Assembly: GCA_027306915.1 (NCBI GenBank)
Contig: DAHUYW010000001.1
Coordinates: 124,001-188,000, forward strand
Length of the DNA stretch: 64,000 nt
Origin: Spirochaetales bacterium
GTDB taxonomy: Bacteria > Spirochaetota > Spirochaetia > DAHUYW01
Direction of reading: 5' to 3'
A model generated the notes under the pieces. That model had not been told where the DNA came from. It saw nothing but the letters and a program-made list of their open reading frames with translations, and searched no databases. The translations under genes were made by a program, and so were the position numbers. Of this stretch, positions 56,360-63,603 are shown piece after piece; positions within the stretch are counted from its first letter, which is position 1, and the number at the start of each line of letters is the position of its first letter.

Positions 56360-57950
56360 GAACAGTCGACGCCTCCCGGATCTCGTCGAGCTTGCGCGCG
56401 ACTCTTCCTCCCGCCAGGGCCTCGCGGGCAAGCTTGTAGCCCTCTGCAATCCCCGCCGCGGCTCCAAAGACCGCGAGCGCAGCCCCGGCATTCACCAGCA
56501 CCGCCTCGCGGATCGCCTCGGGCCCCTGCCCCTCAAGCAGGGCGCGGGCTGTGGCGGCATTGTCGGGAGCGCTTCCCCCCTTCAGCTCCGAAAGCGCGAA
56601 GCGGCGAATCCCGAGCGAGGCCGGGTCGAAGCGCTCGTCGGTAACCCGGCCCGCCTCGTCGATCGACACCACGCGACTGGGGGAGGTCACCGAGATCTCG
56701 TCGAGCCCGTCTTCGCCGTGCACAACCATCGCCCGCTTGATGCCGAGAAGATGAGCCGCCTTCGCCACCGGCAAGCAGTACTCATCGGCGAAGACACCGA
56801 TAAGCTGGTACTGCGCGGCAGCCGGATTCACGAGCGGGCCGAGCAGGTTCATGATGGTCTTGATCCCCAGCTCCCTTCGCACCGGCCCTGCGAAGCGCAT
56901 CGCGCCGTGGTAGATCGGTGCAAAGAGAAAGGCGAAGCCCGTTCGCTCGATGAGCCTCTCCGATTCGGCGGGCGGCAGATCGATGGGCACCCCGAGCTCC
57001 TTGTAGAAGTCCGCGCTCCCGCACAGCGAGCTCACGGCTCGGTTTCCGTGTTTTGCCACCGCGGCGCCGCAGGCGGCAGCAATCAGGGCGCCGAAGGAGG
57101 AAATGTTGAAAGTGCCTATCTCGTCGCCGCCGGTGCCGCAGGTATCAAGGACCGGGCTGCTCACCTTCAGGGGAGTACGTTTGCGCTGGAGAACCGCGGC
57201 GCAGCCGGCGATCTCCTCGGGAGTGATCCCCTTGGCGTTGAGCGCGACGAGGTAGGCCGCAATCTGGGAGGTCCCGAGGTTCCCTTCGGTCAGCTCGGAC
57301 ATGAATCCTTCGGCCTCGCCCTGCGACAGGTCTTCGCCCCGAATCACCTTCGTGAGCTTCTCCTTCACCGGGTAGGGCTCGCGCTGGTAGCTCAAGAAGT
57401 TCTGAAGGATCTTCTTGCCGAACTCGGAGGCCATCGACTCCGGGTGAAACTGAACCCCTTCGATAATGTGCGTCCGGTGGCGAACCCCCATGATCTCCCC
57501 GTCGACGCTCCGCGCGGTCACCTCCAGCTCGGGAGGGACGCTCGCAGGGTCGATCACCAGCGAGTGGTAGCGGGTGAATACGCCCGAGGCTGGCAGGGTG
57601 CGGAAGAGCCCCCTCCCGTCGAGAACGATGTTCTCGGTCTTCCCGTGAACAATCCGACCTGCCTGGATGATCTTCCCGCCGAAGGCGTAGCCGATCGCCT
57701 GGTGACCCAGGCAAACTCCGAGGATCGGAATCTTGCCTGCGAACTGCCGAATCACCTCGACGGTGATACCCGCCTCCTCCGGCCTTCCCGGTCCCGGCGA
57801 GATGACGATCCCCTCGGGGGAGAGCGAGCGGATCTCGGGAATGGTGATCCGGTCGTTGCGGGCGACCATCACCCCCTTTTTGGTCAGCTCGGTCAGGTAC
57901 TGATAGAGATTGTAGGTGAAGGAGTCGTAGTTGTCGATGAGCAGGTACAT
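56343..57950 (-). CDS. trpGD: Fused anthranilate synthase glutaminase / anthranilate phosphoribosyltransferase
   Basis: The 535-residue protein has an N-terminal class I glutaminase (residues 1-190: LLIDNYDSFTYNLYQYLTEL, nucleophile in GVCLGHQAIGYAFGG, and GVQFHPESMASEFG). A phosphoribosyltransferase follows (about 200-535: CGTGGDEIGTFNISSFGALI, KHGNRAVSSLCGSADFYKEL). TrpG supplies ammonia to TrpE and TrpD attaches phosphoribose to anthranilate. This fusion is known from enteric bacteria. It begins 4 nt after the trpE stop codon. Confidence 0.94.
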   Translation of the reverse strand: MYLLIDNYDSFTYNLYQYLTELTKKGVMVARNDRITIPEIRSLSPEGIVISPGPGRPEEAGITVEVIRQFAGKIPILGVCLGHQAIGYAFGGKIIQAGRIVHGKTENIVLDGRGLFRTLPASGVFTRYHSLVIDPASVPPELEVTARSVDGEIMGVRHRTHIIEGVQFHPESMASEFGKKILQNFLSYQREPYPVKEKLTKVIRGEDLSQGEAEGFMSELTEGNLGTSQIAAYLVALNAKGITPEEIAGCAAVLQRKRTPLKVSSPVLDTCGTGGDEIGTFNISSFGALIAAACGAAVAKHGNRAVSSLCGSADFYKELGVPIDLPPAESERLIERTGFAFLFAPIYHGAMRFAGPVRRELGIKTIMNLLGPLVNPAAAQYQLIGVFADEYCLPVAKAAHLLGIKRAMVVHGEDGLDEISVTSPSRVVSIDEAGRVTDERFDPASLGIRRFALSELKGGSAPDNAATARALLEGQGPEAIREAVLVNAGAALAVFGAAAGIAEGYKLAREALAGGRVARKLDEIREASTVHEHHG

Positions 57951-57953
57951 GGC

Positions 57954-59387
57954 TCAAACCTCCAGACCGAGCACTTCGGCGAGCGCTCGCAGTTTTTCGT
58001 TGGTCTCTTCGTACTCCCGCTCCGGGGTCGAGTCGTAGACGATCCCGGCCCCGGCCTGCAGGACCATGGTCTCTCCCATCTTCAACGCGCTGCGGATGGT
58101 TATGCAGCTATCGAGGCTCCCATCGGCTTCGATATAGCCGACCATTCCCGCATAAAAGCGCCGCGGCTCCGGCTCGAGCCGGTCGAGGATCTCGATGGCG
58201 CTAATCTTCGGCGCCCCGGAAACCGTGCCGGCGGGAAGGGTCGCGCGGACGGCGTCAATCCCGGAGGAGCCGGGCGAAAGCTCTCCTACGACCTCGGAGA
58301 CGATGTGCATGACGTGGGAGTAGCGCTCGATCTCCATGTACTTCGTGACCTGGACGCTGCCCGGCGCGCAGATGCGGCCTAGATCGTTCCGCGCGAGGTC
58401 TACGAGCATCAGATGCTCGGCTCGCTCCTTCTCGTCGGCGAGCAGCTCGGTCTCGAGGGCCTGGTCCTCGGCAGCGTTGCTTCCTCGCCGGCGCGTTCCG
58501 GCAAGCGGTCGGATCGTCGCCTTGCCGTCCTTCACCTTGACGTGAACCTCCGGCGACGAGCCGAAGAGCTGATAGTCGCCGAAGTCGAGGTAGAAGAGGT
58601 AGGGGGAGGGGTTTTTCGACCGGAGATTCCGGTAGGCCTCGAGGGCGGGGATCGCGGTCTTCACGTACAGTCGGCGGGAAAGCACCCCTTGCAGGAGATT
58701 TCCCTTCACGATCTCCTCCTTCACCTTCCGCACCCCATCGAGGAAGCGCTCTTCGGCCGCCTTGTCCTCACGGTACTCGGCAGGATAGCTTTTCGCGTCC
58801 GCGGCGAGATAGTTGAAGTCAAGGTCGTTCATCTTCTCCTCGGTCGCGCGGACGGCCGCCTCGAGGTCGATCTCGTGCTCGTCGTAGTTCAGCCCGATGA
58901 GGTAGATGATGTCTGTGTAGTGATCAAAGACGAGGTAGACGTGACCGAAAAGGAAGCAGCCGTCGGGCAAGCCTAAGCGGTCCTCTTTGGGACGAAAGCG
59001 GATCGTATCGCAGCGGGCGGCGAACTCGTAGGATAGGTAGCCGATTCCCCCTGCCGGCACGGGCAGGTCCTGGTGGAGGGGGGTGTGCTGGTTGCCGAAG
59101 TACATGAGCACCTCGAGGATATCCTTGCCCTTTTCGTTCATCCCCACGGTCCTTTCGTCACACTCCATGGTGATCTCGTCGCCCCGCTGTACGACCTTGA
59201 ACGCCTCCACCGCCATGAGCAGTGAATAGCGCTCCTTTCCCTTCTTGAACGAGGAGCTCTCCAGGATCATCTTCGCCTTGAGCTTTCGAGCAAGCGTGTA
59301 GGGGGTAAAGCGATCCCCCGGCACGATCTTGATGATGCTGTCCTGTCGGACGCCCTCTCTGCCCTTCTTCGTCACTGATGCGACCAC
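57954..59387 (-). CDS. trpE: Anthranilate synthase component I
   Basis: The 477-residue enzyme makes anthranilate from chorismate with ammonia from the TrpGD glutaminase. Chorismate-binding motifs are complete: RPLAGTRRRGSNAAED, AEHLMLVDLARNDLGRICA, ATLPAGTVSGAPKISAIEIL and VLQAGAGIVYDSTPEREYEE. The GTG at 59387 is chosen because GGAGG lies 6 nt upstream. An ATG 5 nt earlier is out of frame, and an upstream TTG overlaps the ribosome-binding site. The T-run of an intrinsic terminator ends 14 nt before the start, so expression depends on read-through of the trpL attenuator. Confidence 0.93.
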   Translation of the reverse strand: MVASVTKKGREGVRQDSIIKIVPGDRFTPYTLARKLKAKMILESSSFKKGKERYSLLMAVEAFKVVQRGDEITMECDERTVGMNEKGKDILEVLMYFGNQHTPLHQDLPVPAGGIGYLSYEFAARCDTIRFRPKEDRLGLPDGCFLFGHVYLVFDHYTDIIYLIGLNYDEHEIDLEAAVRATEEKMNDLDFNYLAADAKSYPAEYREDKAAEERFLDGVRKVKEEIVKGNLLQGVLSRRLYVKTAIPALEAYRNLRSKNPSPYLFYLDFGDYQLFGSSPEVHVKVKDGKATIRPLAGTRRRGSNAAEDQALETELLADEKERAEHLMLVDLARNDLGRICAPGSVQVTKYMEIERYSHVMHIVSEVVGELSPGSSGIDAVRATLPAGTVSGAPKISAIEILDRLEPEPRRFYAGMVGYIEADGSLDSCITIRSALKMGETMVLQAGAGIVYDSTPEREYEETNEKLRALAEVLGLEV

Positions 59388-59400
59388 CTCATACCTCCTC

Positions 59401-59443
59401 AAAAAAAAGCCGCGCCCGGCCCCGTGGACCCGACGCGGCTTTT
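59401..59443 (-). terminator. trp attenuator: terminator directly before trpE
   Basis: On the minus strand AAAAGCCGCG (59443-59434) pairs with CGCGGCTTTT (59414-59405), followed by more T to 59401. The trpE ribosome-binding site begins immediately after. Lying between a Trp-rich leader peptide and trpE, it is the attenuator terminator. Confidence 0.9.
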
Positions 59444-59452
59444 CTCAAAGCT

Positions 59453-59488
59453 GCAGGCCCCGGTATGCTCGCCCGACCGGGACCCTGC
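59453..59488 (-). promoter_or_regulatory. Hairpin between trp leader peptide and terminator
   Basis: GCAGG-GT-CCCGGT (59488-59476) pairs with ACCGGG-G-CCTGC (59464-59453) around a loop of 11 nt with one small internal mismatch. Its position, after the leader stop codon and before the terminator, fits a pause or antiterminator element. The exact antiterminator pairing with the terminator's left arm was not resolved by eye. Confidence 0.6.
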
Positions 59489-59500
59489 TGTGCTACATCG

Positions 59501-59629
59501 TCACAGGCGGCCCCGGCTGCTGTGGAGCCACCACCAGCATGCGAATGTGGCGCCGACCGCCGAATCCATGAAGGACTGACTGCCGCAAAGCTCTTCTCTG
59601 TCTGCGCCGCCGTGGCTGTTTCTATTCAT
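59501..59629 (-). CDS. trpL: trp leader peptide with three consecutive Trp codons
   Basis: A 42-codon frame starts with ATG at 59629 and ends with TGA at 59501. Codons 32-34 are TGG TGG TGG (59536-59528), within FACWWWLHSS, and an internal ATG at codon 21 could give a 22-residue version. The Trp codons lie inside a hairpin (GCT-G-GTGG ... CCAC-AGC, 59538-59519). The start is about 10 nt downstream of the predicted +1 site and no strong ribosome-binding site is seen. Ribosome stalling at WWW when charged tRNA-Trp is scarce would remodel the leader and prevent termination. Such a Trp run upstream of trpE is very unlikely by chance. Confidence 0.85.
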   Translation of the reverse strand: MNRNSHGGADREELCGSQSFMDSAVGATFACWWWLHSSRGRL

Positions 59630-59646
59630 AGTAACACCGTGCGTCT

Positions 59647-59676
59647 AATCTACACTGTTTTTGCGAATCCTGTCAA
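59647..59676 (-). promoter_or_regulatory. Promoter of the trp operon
   Basis: TTGACA (59676-59671), 18 nt, TAGATT (59652-59647). The predicted start is near 59640, giving a leader of about 250 nt before trpE that carries trpL and the attenuator. Confidence 0.75.
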
Positions 59677-59688
59677 CCCGAATGCTTC

Positions 59689-59720
59689 AAAAAAAAAGCC
59701 GCCTGTGCGTGACAGGCGGC
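59689..59720 (-). terminator. Intrinsic terminator of ssb
   Basis: GCCGCCTGT (59720-59712) pairs with ACAGGCGGC (59706-59698) on the minus strand and is followed by nine T. It insulates the trp promoter, which begins 12 nt further on, from ssb transcription. Confidence 0.93.
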
Positions 59721-59785
59721 GCACGTACTCGCGATAGTGCAGTCTCCAAGCCCGGCGCAAGGCTGCGGCGTTGCCGCAGCGTTCC

Positions 59786-60202
59786 TCAAAGCAGCTGCTC
59801 GGTCAGCTCCTCTTCGGTCGCCTCTCCTTCGGCGGCCTCCTCTTCGTCCGTCCGGGCGCCCTCGTCCTTTCCCTTGAACTGCGGCTTGAACTCGACGTGC
59901 TCCGCGACAATGCGCACCTTCTCGTGGTTCTTGCCGTCGGCGTCGGTCCAGCGGTCCTGCTTGAGTCGCCCGACCACCCTGACCCCGCGTCCCTTCTTCA
60001 GGTTCTCCGCGCATGCCTCCGCAAGCCGTGCCCACACCTCTACCTCGAAAAAGGAGACCTCCTTCTGCATCTCCTCATTCTGCTTGTAGAAGCGGTTTGA
60101 AGCGACCCCGAAGGTGCACACGGTCGTTCCTTTGGGCGTCTCGTTCAAGACCGGGTCTCTCGTAAGATTTCCTTCGATAAGGATGGAATTGAGACTGTTC
60201 AT
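59786..60202 (-). CDS. ssb: Single-stranded DNA-binding protein
   Basis: The 138-residue protein has the OB fold of bacterial SSB (MNSLNSILIEGNLTRDPVLN, FEVEVWARLAEACAENLKKG, VRVVGRLKQDRWTDADGK). An acidic tail follows (residues about 112-138). The tail ends EELTEQLL rather than the usual DDDIPF tip that recruits partner proteins. It is not flanked by rpsF or rpsR, so it may be a second SSB copy. AAAGGAGAGGGGGACA precedes the ATG, and a strong terminator follows the gene. Confidence 0.9.
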   Translation of the reverse strand: MNSLNSILIEGNLTRDPVLNETPKGTTVCTFGVASNRFYKQNEEMQKEVSFFEVEVWARLAEACAENLKKGRGVRVVGRLKQDRWTDADGKNHEKVRIVAEHVEFKPQFKGKDEGARTDEEEAAEGEATEEELTEQLL

Positions 60203-60425
60203 TGTCCCCCTCTCCTTTGGTATTACGGCTCGATGCGCTTCCGGAAGCCCTTGCGAGAGTAACTACCGTGCGGCGGGTGCATCTGCTTCAGACCCGTAGG
60301 CTTCGGCCCTGCCCCGGGCTCGGGCGTCGGGAGGAAGCAGCGGCCGCCGCGGACCGCCCGTCCGACAAGGTCGTGCCCCGGTACTCCCGTCGAACATAGT
60401 ATAGCGTCGCATAGCGTGCCCTAGA

Positions 60426-60454
60426 TTGAAGCCTGTTTGGGCGCATGGTATGAT
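60426..60454 (+). promoter_or_regulatory. Promoter of the HepT/MntA-type pair
   Basis: TTGAAG (60426-60431), 17 nt, TATGAT (60449-60454). The predicted start near 60461 leaves about 11 nt before the ATG. Confidence 0.62.
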
Positions 60455-60471
60455 TCACGGTAGATAGTGCC

Positions 60472-60966
60472 ATGAAAACCAAGGCGGCCTTCCTTACGCT
60501 TGTCGCGGAGCTCGATGGAGACTTGAAAGAGTTGAAGCACCTTGCGGAACAGAATGCTCGGGCATGGAGTCGCATCGAGGGGGGAGCCACTGAACCGATA
60601 GACTGGGGTGCGCTTGGATTTACTTTGCACAGCCTTTACGGGATCCTCGAGAATTACTTCCTTCGAGTGTCCAAGTTCTTCGAAAACAACCTTCCAACGG
60701 ATCGTTGGCACAAGGTTCTGGTCGACAACATGCGCCTCGACATTCCTGGTATCAGGCCGGCTCTCTTTCGCACGGACACCGAACACCGGCAGGTATTGGA
60801 GCTTATGAGGTTTCGCCATCGCTTCCGCAACCTCTACGGCGAGGACCTCGATCCGCAGAAAACGGCCGCAATCCAAAGAATCGCGAACGCCGTCCTCGGA
60901 GACTTTCCTGCGATTCACAAGAACTTCATCCACAAGATCATTGCCATTGCGGATGGCCTTCCGTGA
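60472..60966 (+). CDS. HepT-like HEPN-domain protein (putative toxin)
   Basis: The 164-residue helical protein pairs with a downstream MNT-type nucleotidyltransferase, the layout of type VII toxin-antitoxin systems, where the antitoxin AMPylates the HEPN toxin. The motif region is RFRHRFRNLYGEDLD (residues 113-127). In the simplest alignment the RNase motif R-x4-H reads R115-x4-N120, with Tyr at 122, so catalytic competence is uncertain, although this FRN-Y form may be a subfamily norm. The stop overlaps the partner's GTG start. It stands next to ssb with its own promoter. Confidence 0.72.
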   Translation: MKTKAAFLTLVAELDGDLKELKHLAEQNARAWSRIEGGATEPIDWGALGFTLHSLYGILENYFLRVSKFFENNLPTDRWHKVLVDNMRLDIPGIRPALFRTDTEHRQVLELMRFRHRFRNLYGEDLDPQKTAAIQRIANAVLGDFPAIHKNFIHKIIAIADGLP

Positions 60967-61343
60967 TTTTCGATCCCTCCCCTTACATCGCCGGCCATCG
61001 CGCAGCCAACGACGCCGAACGGGCTGCGATCAAAGAGCGCGCCGCACGGGCGGCCCAAGAGGCCCGGCTGCTTGCCGAACGTATTCTCGCGCACGACCCG
61101 GCGGTCGAGGCCGTCATCCTCTTCGGCTCCCTAGCCGAGGGCGAGCCACCGCATCTCGACTTCGATATCGACCTCGCTCTTCTCGGCGGCGATACCTATC
61201 GGGCCATGGAGGTCACCGAGGAATCCGATTTCCATGTCGACGTGGTGAGCTTCGCGCTCCTGCCGGAGCACGTGCGCATGCGTGTCAAAGAGAAAGGCAT
61301 ACACCTTGTGCAGCGACAGGGGGATCTCGGACAGTCGAGATAG
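60963..61343 (+). CDS. MNT-type nucleotidyltransferase (putative antitoxin)
   Basis: The 126-residue minimal nucleotidyltransferase has the GS motif and metal-binding acids: VILFGSLAEGEPPHLDFDID (G55-S56, D68, D70) and a third Asp in FHVDVVSF (D93). In MntA-type antitoxins this enzyme adds AMP to a Tyr of the HEPN toxin. It starts with GTG at 60963, overlapping the HepT-like stop codon by 3 nt, so translation is coupled. An N-terminal helical extension of about 45 residues precedes the catalytic core. Confidence 0.78.
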   Translation: MIFDPSPYIAGHRAANDAERAAIKERAARAAQEARLLAERILAHDPAVEAVILFGSLAEGEPPHLDFDIDLALLGGDTYRAMEVTEESDFHVDVVSFALLPEHVRMRVKEKGIHLVQRQGDLGQSR

Positions 61344-61422
61344 TCGCAAAGAGGCGCCGCCCGCGAAATCTCGTCTGGCCCCGGGTGCCGCAGTCGCCGG
61401 CGGCGCCCCAGTCGCGCAACCT

Positions 61423-62001
61423 CTAGTCGGTTTTCGCCTGGGGTACGGGGATCTGGAAGCTCTGGATGTTCCCGGCAAGAGAGTACATGAGATCAATCGT
61501 CACGTTGTTCCCGATGGGATGTTTCCCGATGAGGACGATCACGTAGGAATGGACCCCGCGTTTCACCTCGAACTTGTCCGCCGGGAGGTAGTACCATCCC
61601 ACCTTGTCGTGGCGGAGAGTGGCCGACGATGAAGAGGGCATGGAGACCTGATCCACATAGCGGGTGAACTCCTCGCGGTTCGCGTAGGAGGCCCGGACGG
61701 TCCCATCCAGATCCTTGGCCTTCGCCTGAAGAAGGTCGAAGTTCGTTGCCCCGGTCGCGCTGATGGTGAGCTTCACGACGAGAAAGTCATAGTAGGTCGG
61801 CATGATGCTCGGCCCCGGGGCGAAAAAGGGATTCTGCGAGAAGGAGTAGCCGTAGGCGGCCTGCACCTGCTTCGGCGAAAGGAGCGCGGCAGAGACCGAA
61901 TCCGAAAGAGGCACTGCCGCGCCTCCCGTCGTCGCGCACCCGGCCGCGCCAAGGGTAATCGCAGCCGCGAGAGCAGACAGCACCATTCTTCGCAGATTCA
62001 T
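61423..62001 (-). CDS. Predicted lipoprotein, unknown
   Basis: The 192-residue protein has a lipoprotein signal (AAAITLGAAGCAT, Cys at 22). The mature part is beta-rich (IMPTYYDFLVVKLTISATGA, GVHSYVIVLIGKHPIGNNVT), resembling small envelope lipoproteins. It is preceded by GGAGGTCGCCG. It lies 210 nt downstream of the porin gene, behind a strong terminator, so it must have its own promoter. No family recognised. Confidence 0.68.
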   Translation of the reverse strand: MNLRRMVLSALAAAITLGAAGCATTGGAAVPLSDSVSAALLSPKQVQAAYGYSFSQNPFFAPGPSIMPTYYDFLVVKLTISATGATNFDLLQAKAKDLDGTVRASYANREEFTRYVDQVSMPSSSSATLRHDKVGWYYLPADKFEVKRGVHSYVIVLIGKHPIGNNVTIDLMYSLAGNIQSFQIPVPQAKTD

Positions 62002-62162
62002 CGGCGACCTCCAGGATCACGTAGACGTGCAACGAAGCATATCGCGGGGCAACGCGAATGACAACCCCGACGACTTCGCCGGCGCTTGCGCAGCGGTTCA
62101 GAGAACGCGACTGGCGATTTCGATTCCGCGCCCAACGCCTTCCACGACGCTGCCCGTCGGAC

Positions 62163-62190
62163 AAAAAAAGGGCTCCTTGCGGAGCCCTTT
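62163..62190 (-). terminator. Intrinsic terminator of the porin-like gene
   Basis: AAAGGGCTCC (62190-62181) pairs with GGAGCCCTTT (62176-62167) around GCAA, followed by further T, 22 nt after the stop codon. Confidence 0.93.
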
Positions 62191-62211
62191 GAAGTTCAAG
62201 ATTCCTGCAGT

Positions 62212-63390
62212 CTAGAAGGACCAGATGTAGTCCACCACAAGCGCGGTGGTCGCGTTCTTCTCGTTCGCTCCCGGAGCGATGACAGCAGAGGTCGCAGAGC
62301 CGGGGGTAGCGCCGGTGGCATAGAGGAAGCCGAGGCGAATCCGGCTGCCATTGTCGTAGTTAGCAATGACGTAGGGATAGATCTCGAGACCGGCCCAGTC
62401 GCCCGTTCCCCAGTCGAACCAGTTGACGCCGTTTCCGTCGTCGTAGCCGAGCTGGATGCCGACGCCGTAGGGATCCGCAACTGCATACTGCAGCTCGCCC
62501 TGGGCGGCGAAGGAGGTGACCTTGGTGTCCATCGCGAGGGCGCCCTCAAGCTTGACCATGAGGGGTCCCATGGTATCGGTGCCGCCGATCATCGCGTGGT
62601 TAACCAGGTTGTTGGAGTTGGTGAAGTCAGCCGCATACCAGAACACGATAGGAATGTTCGGGACGGCGCTGATATTGGCGTTGATGTTGAAGACCTTGGT
62701 CGTCGCAGTCGTTCCGCCGAGAGCGCCCATCATCTTCACGAAGGCATTGACGGTCGCCATGTTGGGAACCGCGTACTGCGCGGCCACGAACCAGTTGTTC
62801 CCGAAGTTCGGGGAAATTCCGGCAACCGCATTGGCGAACGCACCGTCCGATGTCGCGCCCGGAGCGTTCTCCGGAAGGAAGAGACCGCCGGCAAGCACCG
62901 CGCCGCTCGTCGGATAGAGCTGGAGCATTGCCGTGAAGTCGCCCGGAGTCACGTTGTTCCACTCGGAGATGCCCACACCCTCGACCGGGCTGAACTGGGA
63001 GAACTGGGTGATACGGGGTTTGCCGAGCATGATCTGGGCGAACTTTCCGAAGTTGTAGTAGGTGTCGAACCAGCTGTAGGCCGGGAAAGCCGTCGCCGCA
63101 ATGGAGCTTGGCGCGCTGCCCGCTCCGAAGAAGTTGTCGCCGCCCCACTCGACGGTCGCCGTAAAGCCGTAGCCGTTCCCGTCGTAGGAGAAAGTCCACT
63201 CCTGGTCAATCCCCTTGTTGTTGTCCCATGGGGGTGCCCATCCAGCGGACGCAGTGTTGCTGCCGTACTGGATGTAGGGGATGAAGACACCCCGGTTCCA
63301 GGCGTGGAAAGACCCCGCCTTTGGTGCATCGGCGAATGCGAAAGCGCCGACGAGGAACAATGCCAGAAGCACAAATAGAGCTTTCTTCAT
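62212..63390 (-). CDS. Outer-membrane porin-like beta-barrel protein
   Basis: The 392-residue protein has a signal peptide (MKKALFVLLALFLVGAFAFA, cleaved before DAPK) and a mature part made of amphipathic strands (WTFSYDGNGYGFTATVEWGG, NNWFVAAQYAVPNMATVNAF, GIQLGYDDGNGVNWFDWGTG). It ends with Phe (VVDYIWSF), the usual signal for barrel assembly. It is probably a major porin or transport channel. A strong promoter (TTGACA, TATACT), a leader of about 70 nt with AAGGAGG, and a terminator suggest high expression. Confidence 0.82.
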   Translation of the reverse strand: MKKALFVLLALFLVGAFAFADAPKAGSFHAWNRGVFIPYIQYGSNTASAGWAPPWDNNKGIDQEWTFSYDGNGYGFTATVEWGGDNFFGAGSAPSSIAATAFPAYSWFDTYYNFGKFAQIMLGKPRITQFSQFSPVEGVGISEWNNVTPGDFTAMLQLYPTSGAVLAGGLFLPENAPGATSDGAFANAVAGISPNFGNNWFVAAQYAVPNMATVNAFVKMMGALGGTTATTKVFNINANISAVPNIPIVFWYAADFTNSNNLVNHAMIGGTDTMGPLMVKLEGALAMDTKVTSFAAQGELQYAVADPYGVGIQLGYDDGNGVNWFDWGTGDWAGLEIYPYVIANYDNGSRIRLGFLYATGATPGSATSAVIAPGANEKNATTALVVDYIWSF

Positions 63391-63462
63391 TGTCTGAGCC
63401 TCCTTGAACTGCAGGGGGAGGAACCAACGGTTCTTGAAATCCCCTGTTATCTTGCTTGGGGC

Positions 63463-63493
63463 AGTATAGCATGTTTTGTTAAGAACGTGTCAA
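63463..63493 (-). promoter_or_regulatory. Promoter of the porin-like gene
   Basis: TTGACA (63493-63488), 19 nt, TATACT (63468-63463). The long spacer is A-rich. The leader runs about 65 nt to the ATG at 63390. Confidence 0.65.
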
Positions 63494-63603
63494 GTTTTTT
63501 TTAAGCTTGGAGAATCTCGAAATTTGATGTCGGCGCTCCTTGAGTTGATGAATGGTCCACAAGGCGGTACTATTGACAAGATCACTGTGGAAAGGCTCGC
63601 CGT

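Noticed and set aside
59372..59392. A six-codon frame (ATG to TGA) overlapping the trpE start and containing one Trp codon
   Set aside because: It is out of frame with trpE and too short to be convincing; the 42-codon trpL with three Trp codons explains the regulation. It may just be chance.
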